Assembly (NCBI GenBank): GCA_016800925.1
Contig: JABCPU010000047.1
Span: 207,855 to 271,854 of the forward strand
Reading direction: 5' to 3'
Length of the DNA: 64,000 nucleotides
From: Suillus spraguei
Taxonomy: Eukaryota > Basidiomycota > Agaricomycetes > Boletales > Suillaceae
Part shown: piece after piece, positions 44,686 to 58,421 of the stretch
Layout: each line of letters begins with the position of its first letter
How positions within the stretch are numbered: position 1 is the first letter of the stretch
Notes under the pieces: generated by a model
What the model saw: the letters and a program-made list of their open reading frames with translations, nothing else
The model's database searches: none
What the model was told of the DNA's origin: nothing
Position numbers and translations under genes: made by a program

Positions 44686-47600
44686 CTTTCTGTGTAGCGT
44701 TGTCACAGCTCGTCATCACACTAACTATGTCCTACGTTGATACTAACGATAGGAATGGTTGCAATGTGACTGTCAAACAAGAGTAAGCATCCAGGGAAGG
44801 TGGACTTACCTGCTCAATCCAGACGAGATGCCAAGTTGGACTGCGATGAGAGTAATGACAATGACAACGATGATGAAGAGAAGCAGGCCTGTATCAAGAA
44901 GCCAAAGCCAAGGAACAAGCCCGGACCGATGTCAAGAAAAGCCAAACAGGCTAAGAAAGCAGCAGCAACAGACGCTGTAGCTTAACTCAAGCTGGAGATG
45001 GCGGAAACCAATGCGCGAGAGGCCAAGGAAGCGAATCGGCCACCGATATCAAAGGTAACAAAGAAACCTCGAACTGTGAGCAGCAATCGTCAGCATAAAA
45101 CATCCAGACCGAAGGACATATGTACGTGACTTATATTGGTGTCTCCACTTGATCAAGTAGCTGATGTGATGCTCAAAGAAGACGTTATTCTAGCAGAGAC
45201 AAATGAGAACGACACAGACGGGGATAGAAACAACAATAAAAACTCACCAGGAAGTCCCAGACAGCCACTCACAAAGTCCCAGAAGATCTGTGGAGATGTT
45301 GAGGCTGCAAAGAAGACCCTGTTAGAAAGGAGGGATGAAGAGCGGGAAGGGGATCAGAACAGTGATGACGATCGTGATGTTGGAGTTGTTGGAGAGAAAC
45401 AGCGAAAGGGCAAGGATCGTGTGCAAAGCGACAATGAAGGCAAAAGGCAAGTACTATGGCGCTTGATAACAGCTGACTCACCATATCAATGTTGATCAAC
45501 ACTTGTCAACACATCCTCATGGACTTGTTGCGCACACCCTTACCATCCAAATGCAGGCCTGTCAGCAAAAAATATAAGCCTGATATTCTCCATTTTTCCT
45601 CTCAACCGTCACTAAATGGCCTTTGCCAAAACTGGCACCAAGTAGTGGCCAAGGAAGTTCCTAACGCCTCTCGCAGACATACTAGTAGCACTGCGCCAAG
45701 TCCTCCAACAGCCAAGGCAGGAAGTACATACCAATTTTCTGGCCTTTGTATTTCACTGATTCACTCAATTTTAAAGGTGTAGTATCTCACAATACCGTTC
45801 ATTCAGGTAGCTTCGAGGAGGAATTCAAAGACACCGATCCTGGAGATGATCCAAACGAGCGCATGAAGATGCAGATACCTGTACTCAAAGGAGATGGCGA
45901 CCCGCTGTTGGCTCCCTTGTCCATCGATATAATCAAGGTTTGTTTCTTTACATTTTGCATTCAATATATTAACTACAAATTTTATATACTTTATAATCCT
46001 CCTTCCAAGACCACTAACCAGTCCGCCTCCATCTCTCCAATGGCAACTCATGCGCTCAATGAGTCTCAATGCTTGGCCCCCTTCCTCCAGTCCCACGTGA
46101 CAATACAATGCATGCCAAGCAAGAGGTCAAGAAAGAGGTCAAGCAAGAGGGCGAGCAAGAGGGCGAGCAAGAGGGTGAGCAAGATGGCAATGAGGAGGGG
46201 AGTCATTCCATTGTGAAACCCTATAGACACTACATGCAAAAGGTGCATTTTTTTTTCTATTTATTACCTGTCTATCACACTAATCATGCGCTTACAGATG
46301 AAAGTTGTTGGCCACCAACTCGAACGTCCTTCACCCGAAATCCAGGGCTCACAAACCAACTCCACCAACCTGGATTGATCGTCTCATAATTGCACAGCTG
46401 CATTGAAGTCTAGCTCAGGCAATGTAAGTCTTTTTTTGGTGATTTTCGAACTAATGTATATGTTCAGAAAAGATTATCGACCAAGCACTTTCAATCTTGC
46501 AGCAACATGAGCTCAAAGGAGGGCCGTAACGATGGACATCAAAAGCCAAGAGAACCCAATCATGTGTGCATTTCTTTCAATTAAATGTTGATTATTTTAT
46601 TCTGATTTTTCTATTATCTATTTAGTCTGTTACAAAAGCCTTGTCCTCCTGACTCCACAAATTCAGTACTGATGAGGACGATGATGGATCATCACACATA
46701 CCACGAGGTCGTGTCAAATTCACCAAAAATGACCTTCCCCCAGGATCCCATGGTCTCTTTGATTCTCTTGTTGTTCCAATGTGGATTGAGTACATCTCCT
46801 GCCTCAACAACATGTGGACATATCGGATTTCACTGACGAGATGCAATCAATATGGGATCGTGCGATACCAACATCCCGCACACAGTTTTGAGGTTGAACG
46901 ACCCAGTATACAAGATTGTAAGTGCTTGACTTTGACTTGCGCACACTGTCATGATTGCTGTCAACTCTTTAGTTGATGCAGTGCGCATACAACTACTGCA
47001 GCAACTTTGGTGAATGTGCTCAAGTTGTTGTCCAAAAGTTCATCAAGAAGGAGGGCTGGACGCCCAGTGAGATTCACGAAGTTGTCGCATACATAGTTCC
47101 ACAGCAGGCCAAGTTAATTGACAAGAAGGGAAAACCTATCCTTGTCAATCCTCCGGTCTATCCCTACATGTGGAAAGAGTGTGTTGGAGACGAGGCAGAT
47201 CCAGATGTAAGTCTTATTGTTGTTACAGTGCTGATTACTTATGTTTTCGATAGGCTTACCATGGAGCTTTCGAGGACCATTGTATCCTCGACACATTCAC
47301 ACTCTATCTCGAATATGTACATAAACTCCCAACTGTTTACTGTCATCAAGCGATGCCTAAGGGTGCTTTGTCTATTGCAACTGTTGCAGTATGTGTTCCC
47401 CTCAGCTCAATATATTTTCATACTCATGTTTATATTCAATTGTAGGTAGAACGAATGTGGAAGATGTGGTCTACAGGGACCTTCGAGAAACCAACCAATG
47501 CATCGCATTGACAGTTTGCCAAAGGGCTCTGGAGTTACAGACCGAACTGATCATGGAGTCTATCGACAATGCTACTCGTCGTAAGTGGAAGAAGATTTTT

Positions 47601-47756
47601 AAAGGTGCTGCTGCTTTCATAGATGCTCATCGGAAACGCCCCACTCGGCGGGCACAGGCACAAGTCAAGGGCATGGGTGTGAATGGTCGAGCCATGTGTA
47701 TTGATGAAGACTCTCATTCAAATTCTGGCTCTGATATATCATTGATGGCTTACTAG
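44686..47756 (+). pseudogene. Decayed multi-exon gene of a repetitive fungal family
   Basis: Fragments in order along the plus strand suggest one old gene. There is a highly charged Asp/Lys/Glu-rich N-terminal part (44800-45480), then an acidic segment. A GEQEGEQEGEQ repeat lies at about 46140. A folded-looking segment follows: FTKNDLPPGSHGLFDSL, LRLNDPVYKI, KFIKKEGWTPSEI, then after an intron at 47209-47254 AYHGAFEDHCILDTFTLYLE and ALSIATVAVERMWKMWSTG. Frames change without introns near 46870 and 46985, so it is broken. The last segment resembles dispersed, uncharacterised Agaricomycete proteins (DUF6532-like). I am unsure of the family name. Confidence 0.4.
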
Positions 47757-50097
47757 TTGACTGCTACTACTCATTTGTAATGATTTCAAGGAATACATTG
47801 ACTTTCCACTTCATATGTTTGGCTGAGGGTGATGATAATGTAATGTACTGGGAGTCATGACTTCTTGGACGGCCTGCACATCTGAACGACTTGAGTATTG
47901 GATAGTGCAGATGTGACCAAATACCTGAGCATGTGGTAGCCTTGACATGATGGCTTACTGACTCCTTTGGGTATTTGATAGAATGGATTGGCTGTCACAG
48001 TGTACTTTGGAGTTATGGATAGTTTTGATATAATGTCTTCCTGAGATTCATGGCATCCTGGTATGCCTGCACATCTGTTGGCCTAAAAGTTGGACAATCT
48101 GAATAGCTCATGTGTTGATAACCTGTGCACCAGATCATATGATAGTCTATGTGTATGACTGGCTGATAATAGTGGGTCCTGATCATCTGAAACAACGGAG
48201 TAACTTGATAGGTTGGAAGTGGCTGAATACCTGAGTCTATGACATATTGACAGTCTGCACATAATGATGTACTGATATATTGGCATACTGAAAATCCTGA
48301 GGGTTTGCCAGTTCTACCATCTGAATTTTATGATACACATGATGATGATGATGATGATGATGATGAGGAACTATATATCTCTGAGGTCTCTGTTGTACCT
48401 AGCATATGATGGGCCTGGACATGTCTGATTTCAGATGAAATCTGATGAGCTGATTGTTTGATTTGCCTGGTGGTCCTGCTATCAGACAATTCAGCCAAAT
48501 CATGGAAAATCCAGATTTCCTGATGTGGCTGATGAGCAGGACTACACAATATCTGAACCTGTGACTTCCAGAGCAGTTGACGACTTGATGGCTGCCGGGA
48601 ATCTTCGCGAGCTTGACGAGTTGCTCCAGAATGCGAGAGACATTGATTATAATTGATATAAAGTTGCTGGTTGTGTAGCAACTTGTAAATAATCATCATT
48701 CAAAATCGTTGTGGGCACGCAAAATCTCTACCTTCTCATTGGTTGGATTATTGGTCCATATAACTCCAAACTCATTTCCAAATCGCGAGGTGAAAGAGGC
48801 GCAATTCGTTTCAATTCGTTAGTCCAATCTGTGTCGATTTACCACAAATTTCCACCTCGATTCGATTCGATTCGCCTCGGCGGCAACACTAGTCTTAAGT
48901 AACCGCACTTGTGACTTTTTGTGACACAAAATTATAGGTCTACCAACAAATAGTTCAAGACTAGAACAAATATTGATCTGACTTCAAAATACGTCGCGGC
49001 AAATCGGCAAATTGAACCGTAACCTATCGTCCACCATAAGTTTGATCCAAACTGCACTCCCCGTTTGGACTAGGCCAGTAACCTCTATCGTACACTAAGT
49101 GCTAACAGACTACTTCGATCACTATATAGACTATGTACATCTATGTTTGGACTCGTCTTGAGAGACACTTCAGAGTGATGCTTTTGGGATAGTCTCGTAC
49201 ACCATGCACACCATACTATTTCTGATATTTATGACTCTCGGAGATGTACAATCACAACTAGGTGTATCAATGCATTGCGCTCACACTTGCACTAGTTGCT
49301 TTTTTTGTTTCGTTGCGGCTCAACTGCACCATGTTGTCTGTATTATTTTAGAGATCAAATCAAGCCCATGTTATCTTCAGAGTGCGCTACCGTGTTCGTA
49401 AGTGTCCGTAACGCGCGTAAGTCAAGCGTTCATTTCATTTCAGTGGTTTTGCAGATCTACTCCTTCAAAAATGTGAAATAAGGAAATCTGTTCCATCAAA
49501 TTGTGTGCACCATGCATGTGAACAATCTGATGGAACATATTTTTTTAAAAGCATCTCCCTTAGGCGTTATAGTGAAAAGTCATGTGATCTACATGGATAT
49601 GAGGTCTAGATCGTCTTAGCACTGAGCAGTAATCCGAATTTGATTTGACGTTGACCCTAAATCCAGTTTCGTTTAGCTTGCGAGTCACTGACACAATTTA
49701 TTAGCTTTGGATGGGCTAAGCGTTAGCTCGGGCTAGAGGAGAACTATGGATGAAGAACTAGCGCTGTTATGGTTCGAAATGTCAACAGCCCGGCAGCCGC
49801 TCAGCTGGACGCATGATCGGGCCAGGAGTCGGGACATTCCGGCAGGTTGCACTTCCCAGCAACCTGAGGCTGCACATGCCACCATGCATATGCATCATGG
49901 TGTAACCCTTGGATCAAAATCTCATCTATATTATAATGGAACCTCCCGTAATCGAAGCTGCAAAGCCACCCTCTCACCTGTTCTCTTCACAACTCGTTTT
50001 CTTCCGCGTGTTTCACGGTCCCTGGTACTTAGCAGAGTCACCCTCATGCTGTTGAGGTACATATACATGTATTACACTATTCTTAACCATTCCACTC
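47757..50097. other. Long non-coding region
   Basis: From 47840 to 48310 short phrases such as GCCTGCACATCTG, CTGAATACCTGAG and TGACATATTG recur irregularly, as in an old degraded repeat. A GAT/ATG trinucleotide run lies at about 48340-48365. Around 48785-48880 a CGATTCGATTCGCCTCG-type repeat occurs. The rest shows no gene. Confidence 0.5.
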
Positions 50098-51387
50098 ATG
50101 TCTACAACAGCTGTATCCCAAAGTGCGCCAACTGCATCTCAAACAGATGGGACTCGACCATGGCATGATCCACCACAAAATGCATTGGGGCGTTTATGCT
50201 TTAAGGCGTTGTGTTTGATCGCTATATCAAAACCGTCAGTAGAACACTGGGATGACCTTATAAACGATCGGAAAAAGGAGGAGTGGCTAGAGCATAAGAA
50301 AATGGTGACAGAACGATTGGGAAACATGAACGTCACGGTAAGCATCGGTGGTATGTTCCTTCAGCCACTGAAACTTATTTGCAGGCGGGTCTGGTACTAA
50401 CATTATGAAAAGTTGTTCAAGGAACGTGGCTGACTTCATTGAATAGGTTTTGACCACAAGTGCTGTTTTTATATCTACTGCACCTCGTGAGTCATCTTTG
50501 TCTTGTAGGCAGCCTACAAAACCCTAATACGCTGGTCATTGTCATTCTTAGCGTTTCAACCTCTTATGCCCTATGCGAGCGTACGCACCTGTTTTATTTC
50601 CCTGGAACTTGCAAGTTAACGATTTCTTTTAGCACGGTAAACTTCCGGATTCTTCTTTAAACTTCGTTGAGTTGACAAATGCCCAGGGTCGTACATCCTT
50701 CAAGTTGCATCTTTCGTAGCTGCACTGCTCAGTTTGATGGTTGGAACTTCTGTCCTCATAATATATGATACTTGCTATGGAAATGCAGATATGAAACATA
50801 TATTGAAGGTACGTTATTTGCCTTTCATGCACTCTTCAAGCTTGAGTGCTAACAACAACAACCAGTCGTTAAAACGATCTCGCCTCCGCCTCGTATCCTC
50901 CCTTATCATGATGGCATACCCTTCCCTGGCATTGGCAGCCTCCACACTGGCTTTACTAACAGGTTTGCGCACACGTCCTGATTTGAAGTTGGTAACCTCA
51001 AAAGCATTTTCAGCCGTCTTTATAGCTGGTTTCACATCTGACAAGCTCTTCGTGAGAATCCTGACTGGAATAACCTATTTAACACTGGCTGTTCTCGGTG
51101 TGCTCGCTGTATATGTGTTCGGCACTGCTTGGTCTGAGTGCGTGCTGTTACTTACCAGACCGAAGGTAATTTGGGTGCTAACTCTAATAACAGGACTACC
51201 GCGGGCAATCTCAATCAATCAAGTCCTGAGACAAAGGGTGATGACGTGGTTTCTCACAGGTACGTGCCCCTACTTTCATCGAAGCACAAACCTATGTATT
51301 GATCAATTGTGGTGGCAGAGAATCAAAGCACTCGGACAAGACTCTGCCACAGCAGACCGTGTAGGAGATTGCCCGGTTTCCTGGTAA
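50098..51387 (+). CDS. Putative multi-span membrane protein, unknown function
   Basis: Exon 1 (50098-50339) encodes a cytosolic-looking start ending HKKMVTERLGNMNVT. A short exon 2 (AGL) and exon 3 (VLTTSAVFISTAP) form the first hydrophobic segment. After a longer intron, an exon from about 50687 gives a second (FVAALLSLMVGTSVLIIYDT). A further exon from 50866 gives two more (MAYPSLALAASTLALLTGL and LTLAVLGVLAVYVFGTAW). The pattern matches small hypothetical membrane proteins of mushrooms. Exon 2/3 splicing and the C-terminal end are my reconstruction and the stop is uncertain. Confidence 0.5.
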
Positions 51388-53400
51388 CATGGAAGGGAGC
51401 TGTTGTCGTCAATGAGTCTCGCTGTTATGTTGTGTGTAATTTTGGTGTTCTTTTGAACTTGTGCTTTGTATTGTTTCTCCCAGATCCAAGATTGTAGACT
51501 CTGCGCTGTATTCCTCATTACTTTATCACTAGGTGTACATCATCCTTATAATTTCATGTACCGGTGGCCTCCCCGTGTGCCGAGGTGCTGAGGGAAGTGA
51601 GTTCACGAGGTGGCCTTGCCTAACCATCGTGGCACCGTCCCTAGTGACTCACCTGCCCTCTTGATTTCAGAAGCTGTGTTACGGTTGGACCACGTACCTG
51701 CTATTTGTATGATCGAAGATCTCTATCCAGTATCTTAGAGCACCACAACACGAAGTTTTGATATGCGCATAAGGAGTCTCGAGGCATTTCATTACGGTTA
51801 GGACGGGTAATGCGGTTCTTCCGGCGACCCATTCTAACATCGCCTGGAGACGGATAATGAGATGTCCTTCTCACGGTGCGAGTCTGTGGTCGTCCTGTTC
51901 CCATGCATCTTTATGTCATTGAGTATGAGCGAAAGGCAGAGCAGTCTATCATAGCTCCAGTGTGCTATCATTACATACTATTGCTATACATGAGGCATGA
52001 TGCATAATGCTCCCCAGACGCGCGTTGACAGTTACTGAGTCGATTTACTGAATATCTGACAAACGATTATCGGAGATGTAGAGTCAGCCAGGTGCTGTGT
52101 ATTTGTCAACACTGCGAACTTTGAAGAGAACCGTGCATACCTTGCAAGCTAGTTGTAATGTTGAAAGGCTATGCTGCTATAAATAAATGACTTGTGGCCG
52201 GAGGATCTTGTAGGCGGTAAGCCATTACCAAATGACGCGTTATCGGTTCCCGACGTTCCGATCGATGTTGTGCATGTGATAGCGAGAGATGGTCAAATAG
52301 GACGTCACAAAATAGTTTTCACGCCAAGCCGGTGAAACGACTCAAAAGCGCATGCGGAAAGACGGAGTCTTTCACATTCGGAAATTGACTTTGGGGTGAA
52401 CAAACCGACCTGAATAGAATCGGTTGATAAGTCCACCCCATTGCTGCCTTTGTGCTTTGACGTTCAGTTGGTTTGGATAGTGGACATGAGGTAAATGTTG
52501 ATTACGATACGTGCGCACTGCGCATGAGATACGACGTCGGACGCCAAACAACGACCTGATCAGTCCTCGTTGCATGACTTTTGGCATGCAACTCATTACA
52601 AGGGAAAAAAATTTCGACGCACGTTAAAATTTGGAACGGTTACGCACTCTGTATGCTGATTATTCTGACACATTCCTTTGAATCATCGACCGTTAGGGCC
52701 ACCGGATGGGCGTACTTCAATCTATGCAGACCATCTGCCCTCGGGGACTACGGAGTTGTTGGAACACCCCCGGGCCGTTAGTACATTTGATGGAATCGTG
52801 AGCACGCGGTGAGCGTCGATAAGGCATAGCGTTAGCGTGGTATCCCGGTTATCATTCCAGTGGATGGTCCACGAAACTTGGACTGTTATATCAAACGATT
52901 ATCGATGGCTGTACCAGGCTCCGTCTCTTGCGGAGTTTAAATTAATAATATGAACTGGTTCGTAAGCATCAGTTCAAACGTTGTGGCACTGGTCGGTTAG
53001 GTTCATGCACTCGGCACTGTTACCTGACACTATCGATAGATGAGCGCTTGAGCCACCAATTACAGACTAACCACCGCATGAAACTAGTCTAACTATGTAG
53101 TATTTCCAACGGTCACATAATCTTCATAAATGCTATACTCATTGACACCGATCTCCACCCGCTCTGCTCATCCAATAGATTTCCAACCGGATGAGCTCAA
53201 GGAGGCTAAGGACTAGCCAAAGTCAGGGGCGCTGCAATTGCCCTTGCATGACGACTGCTACCATGAATTCGTCCTGATCGAGAATAACACCTATAGGTAG
53301 CAGTGCTACGTGTCCTTCAAAAGCAGACGCGAAATAAAGTGACAAGCCCGTAATTTCGCGTATCCGCCCTCGAATTTCAACCTCTTCCCTCGTGCACATA
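51388..53400. other. Intergenic region upstream of the atromentin cluster
   Basis: No convincing gene, RNA or repeat. Short ORFs have no recognisable features. The last few hundred bases must contain the amt1 promoter; no TATA box is evident close to the ATG. Confidence 0.5.
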
Positions 53401-55121
53401 ATGGTCCTCTTACCTTCAACTAGCTCTGCCACTTCAGCAGTCGATGTCGGTCTCAAGCGTAGCCGTGTCGACTACTCTCGCCATCTATCATCAGAAGCCC
53501 GTTCCAGGCTTCCTAACCCGATTAAGTCCATCTGGAAAACTGCTCAGGTTAAAGCTGGCACCATCAATATGGGAAACGGTTTGTGGGTATCATTGAGGAC
53601 AAGCACGCTGGCTAATTCAATGCAGGTGACCCGCATCACACGCTATATCCCATAAGCGAGGTGAATTTTGTCGTCCCTTCCATCGGCGAGCATGACCCCG
53701 TGCAATCATGGAGGTCTGGCACTGGCGAGCAAAATATTATCGCTTCATATAAGGATGAGCCCTGCACTCTGAGCCTCCGTACCGCCTTCGCGTATGGTGC
53801 TGGCGCTGGTCTCAAGGAGGTCCGCGATGCCCTCGCAGACCTCAACGATAGAATCCACTCTCCCCCCAATCACACCGTTTCGCTCAGCCTTGGCAATGCA
53901 GATGCGCTGACGAAATGCTTCCGTCTTCTCGGTGATCCGGGTGACTCCTTCCTTTGCGAAGAATTTACCTTTTCAGCTATGACCAACGCTGCTCTACCCC
54001 AAGGCATTGAATGGGTCCCAATCCGGATGGATAACAATGGACTTATTCCATCGGATTTGGAACGAATTTTATCCAACTGGGACGAAGCAACGCAAGGTAA
54101 ACGACCCCATGTGCTTTATACAATTCCGTACGTCATCGTTGGCTCTCAATCATCCCTATACAGCTCACGGTTCTTATCCAGGTGCTCCCAGAACCCAACA
54201 GGAAGTACTCTTTCATTGGAAAGAAGGCAGCAGATTTATCAAATTGCACATGATTGGGATATCATCATCCTTGAAGATGATCCGTACTTCTTCCTCCAGT
54301 ACGATCTTGGCGTTAAGCAGAGTACGATACAACAGTATGGGTACACGCGTGCCTTGGCCGAAGTTCTGCCTCGGTCATTCCTATCCATGGATTACGATGG
54401 ACGCGTAATGCGCCTAGATAGGTAAGACCCTTCCCTTTTCACAAGTGCTACGGCTCTAATATGAGTACAGTTTCAGCAAAATAGTTGCCCCTGGAATGCG
54501 ACTCGGCTGGATCACGAGCAACAGCTTCTTCGCAGAGAAGCTTGACATGCTAACGGACTCGTCTTCGCAGCATCCACATGGCATGGGTCAAGCTTTCATT
54601 TCCGAGTTGCTTGGCGGTGGTGGCTGGGGCGTTGATGGCTTCATGAAGTGGATTTTATCGCTGTGCAATGAGTACCAACGTCGGAGGGATCTCTTCATGG
54701 ATGTCTTCCGGCAGAAGGTTGCCGTTTCCGGCTTCGCTACTGCGGAGGTACCGCAATCTGGGATGTTTGTCTGGATCAAAATCAACCTTGAGCATCACGC
54801 ACGATTCTCAACATCTCTGACCCCGACGGCGCCAGGCGGTCCGACGACGAACACCGCGGACCTTATGGACGAGCTGTTCCGGAAGCTGCTAAACAGCGGC
54901 TTGGTTATGATGCCAGCATCGACATTTGCCATTGCTGATCGCACGGGGACAATGGGAAGCCATATTAACGATGTGAGTTCTCGTGTCATGCGCGTCGAAT
55001 GCACACTCAAGAAAACATGTAGCGAGTGAACTTTTTCAGAGCAACGTTCGTGGGTACAGATGCGACGATTCGTGATGGCCTCACGATATTTGGTCGCACG
55101 CTAGAGGAATTCTTCCTATAG
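53401..55121 (+). CDS. amt1: Atromentin-cluster aminotransferase (AMT1/AtrD type)
   Basis: PLP-dependent aromatic aminotransferase. In characterised basidiomycete clusters it deaminates tyrosine to 4-hydroxyphenylpyruvate, the substrate of atromentin synthetase. Five exons (53401-53578, 53626-54127, 54182-54421, 54471-54972, 55023-55121) join to 1,521 bases, 506 residues, without interruption. Fold-type I landmarks: NMGNGDPHH near the N-terminus, SLSLGNADALTKCFRLL, CSQNPTGS, ILEDDPYFFLQYD, and the PLP lysine in DSFSKIVAPGMRLGW. C-terminal NFFRATFVG restores the conserved end once the last intron is removed. Neighbours adh1 and nps3 support the role. A related aromatic aminotransferase of primary metabolism is the alternative, less likely in this context. 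Confidence 0.92.
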
Positions 55122-56458
55122 ATTATACCCAAACTTTCTGTCGACGCCGAGGCACTTGCTCCATTCTAGGTTGCACGTATATAGTGTGTGTAAGATGCAA
55201 GCTCTGGTATTCCCCTCACCGTTTATATTTATATTCTAATCTAACATGTTATGCATTGATATGTCGTGTATATCTATGTCGCATTAATTAGCTGTATATC
55301 ATTTACTGTACTATACCCTATTATTTGTTTATATGGAATTTTGACGACAACTTGATATGTCGAGCGATTGACATCCTAACAGTTCGGAGTTTGGTCAGAT
55401 CGCGTCGGGCGAATGCTGTAAAGCTTACGAGATGGACATCTGCATCAATCACGAACAAGATGGGTAACTTCCAATAAGGTTCTACGACGCATTTCCGCTA
55501 ATCTTCGCGTCATGGTTTACAGCTCCATATTTTCATATCAATAGACTAGAATTCTAACCGCTTTTGTTTATCGTTGGGCCATCAAGCTATTTAACAGGGC
55601 CGAGGCACTCACGCTAGCTACTTTTGTAAGCCGCTTTGGGAGCACCACAACGACCGCCGACTGTCAGACATCCAAATGCACAGAAACTTTGACATACTAT
55701 ACCAGATACTGCGCAACAACAGTGAGTCGTCATGCCCACACGCAGCATGGCGTCAAAGGTCATAGCACAAGTAACGAGATGCAGCCATCGAACCAGTACT
55801 AGTGGCAGTCAATCGAGTTCTTCGGCTCGCACCCTACAGGCTCTGCGGCATTATTCAAGAAGCGGAAAGCGGTGGGATGGATGTCCGACCGTTCTTCGCC
55901 AGTTCACTCCTCACACCATCAAGCATACGCTTGAGGTTGACCCGCTCATTCAAAAAGCGGAAAGCGGTCATCCTCGTCTATGGACAGTACAAGATGTTGC
56001 AGTACCTTGTCACATGTGTCGAGCGCGCTGACATATTTTTATCTGGCCACCATTGGCAGGCGCAGATCAATGCGCGCGCACTGGCAGTGTGACAGGGTCA
56101 GGGTCTCGTTTTATACCAAAGACTTACATGCACAAAAGTAGCTAGCATGGGCGCTTAAACGATTAAACAGTTGAACATTTGTCAAGTATCGTTCCAACAT
56201 GTGATAAACGGAAGCGGCTAAGTGAAAATTGAGGATATGAAAATAACTGCAACTGAGCTCGCATCTTCCCGCTGGAAACTGGTTAGCTACCCCGCTGCAG
56301 ACTTCCGTGGACTGCCATAGCACATCGCAATGTCTGGCTCATGTTAGATGCAGCTCGCTTAGATTAATGTCCGCCTGGATCATCATCGTTTAAATTGTGG
56401 ATATATTACAATAATTTGATCTATTACATAAATAATCATAGTGGTCACTGATAGACGT
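55122..56458. other. Intergenic region, amt1 - adh1 (convergent)
   Basis: The two genes face each other. Around 55840-55980 a phrase GAAGCGGAAAGCGGTGGGATG and a variant AAAGCGGAAAGCGGTCATCC recur about 100 bases apart, suggesting a small duplication. No gene is supported. Confidence 0.5.
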
Positions 56459-57629
56459 TCAGGGAACAATCACAGAACGAACGTGAGAGGCTCGAGTTAA
56501 AACCGCCTGCAAACCACCCTTCACATCGTCCATGTTCCTCATATCAATTTCATTGACCTCCTTCGGCCCCTCTAGCAGCCCACTATCAATTTTCTTCGCA
56601 AGGTCATCCAGTACCTCCTTGACCTCTAATGGACCTAGAATACTGGACATCATGCCCTTTAACGTGAGGGCCTTTGTATAAAATGTCCGCAAGTTGATGG
56701 GGAACTGTCCGTCTTTTGCATGGACAGCCATGACCACGACACGACCGGTGCCATTGGGTGTCATCGTGAAAATTGCATCGTTGAATGGCTGGTCATAGCC
56801 GGCGCAGTCTAGCAAAACGTCAATTTTGTTCTGCAGTCCTGCTTTGGCAATGGCCTCGCGGATGGCATTTTTAGAGCCTAGTTCGATAGGCGTGACATAT
56901 GATGGGGGAGTCACTTTCGCGAGCGAGCTGTACGTGCCGAATATGCGCGCCCCGCGGTCCTTGCACAGCTGGGCTGCTGCCGAGCCAATGCCGCCTCGAG
57001 CACCTAGAGGATTGCGGTTAGTGATGATAAATGGAGTACGTTGAGTGATGCGTGTACCAATGATGATAACATTATCTCCCTCCTTAACGTTTGCAAGAGT
57101 GTCAACTGTAATCCAGGCACATAACCATGGCAGGGTCATGCTACCAGCCTTGGAGTGGTCGAGAGATGCTGGCTTCCGGCTCAACGCAGCGATAGGGACA
57201 GTAAGGTATCTGAAGAGCCGTCCGTGAGGAAAACAGGAGACAAATGCATGTAGAATACGTACTGAGAGAAAGATCCATCCGAAGTAAAGCCCCTTGCGCT
57301 TCCTGTTCCCCACACTTCTGCTCCAATCCACTCTTGACTCAAGGTTCCGGATGGGTCGAGCGCTTCAACGACTTCCCCAGAGAAATCTCTGCCTGGAATG
57401 CGTGGAGTTGTCACAAATGGAAGCGTGCCTAAGATGCCCGCAGCATCAGACTAATGATGGGTCAGAATACTATAACAGTATGATATGAGCCAAGTTATTG
57501 GCTTACCCCGTTGATACCGGCAGCTCTGACGCGCACGAGAGCCTCGCCGGGGCGTAATATAGGTTTGTCGAGGTTGACTAGAGACAAGCCATCGAGGGAG
57601 CCAGTCTTTTCGAACTTGAGAGCTTGCAT
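56459..57629 (-). CDS. adh1: Atromentin-cluster MDR alcohol dehydrogenase / quinone reductase-like
   Basis: Medium-chain reductase. ATG at 57627-57629 (MQALKFEKTGSLDGL), stop TGA at 56459-56461. At least four exons: RVRAAGIN ends the first; GRDFSGEVVEALDPSG lies in the second; LPWLCAWITVDTLANVKEGDNVIIIG in the third; and after an intron (about 57003-57062) GARGGIGSAAAQLCKDRGARIFGTY, a Rossmann nucleotide-binding turn. The tail IDVLLDCAGYDQPF..VRSVIVP is family-typical. No structural zinc cysteine cluster was seen, so it resembles zinc-independent quinone oxidoreductases. It lies between amt1 and nps3, as in other atromentin clusters. Its exact step is unsettled in the literature I know of. 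Confidence 0.85.
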
Positions 57630-58421
57630 GGTGATTTGACGACTAGACTCGGAAAGACTTAGATGTTGAACAAGAACCAGTACAGGCAAACTCACTGGAG
57701 GTAATGACCAATACGTCTTGACTGGGAGGGATTGATAAGACAGGCAATCATGCGGCTAGAGTTTGAGTGATCGCAGTGACAACATCGCATCCGGTAACAT
57801 AGGAAGCTAGAGCTCACAGCTCTGGGTTTAACTAATAACGTTACCGTGACACACCGCTCGGAGCACCCTTGCAGCGCCTCGAACCATACTACTAGTAACT
57901 CGGAAATTGGTTCAGACCGACTCGAACTGTAGTAAACTAGTCTGTCTATTATTATGATCCGGGCTATAATATCCATCTTGTCAAGGTTGTCAGAATGTTC
58001 ATCATCGAGATAGAGTTAAGCGTGACACCGGACCATTAGAGGGTGAAAGTTTATTCCGCCGACAAAGGCATGACCAAGGATGACCCTTCGGCTTGCTCCG
58101 ACATTACACCATGATGTCCATCATACGGGGAGAATATCTCTTAGCTTAGTACATTGCTCAAAAAAATTCCCTGATTCAGCCTCATGATTATCATGAACTA
58201 AAAACTTCCTAGTAACTTGAGGTTCTAATAGGATTGACACGGACGAGCGAAACACATCCGGCATCCTGACAGTAACCCTGAAACGGTGGCAGGGTCCAGG
58301 CGGTCACTGCCTCCAACTCCAACCATGACGGATCTTCGCTTTGATTAACGATTCGCAAAGAATTCACGACCAATCAGAAAAGGTTGGAGCTTGTTTCCTG
58401 ATCTTCCTTTGGATAATATCG

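Noticed and set aside
51540..51660. Possible tRNA or structured RNA in a GGTGGCC/CGAGGTGG-rich stretch
   Set aside because: I could not form a cloverleaf with a T-loop or an anticodon stem.
55732..56092. Plus-strand ORFs between amt1 and adh1
   Set aside because: Two overlapping frames are equally open, with no motif, in a region with a small internal duplication.
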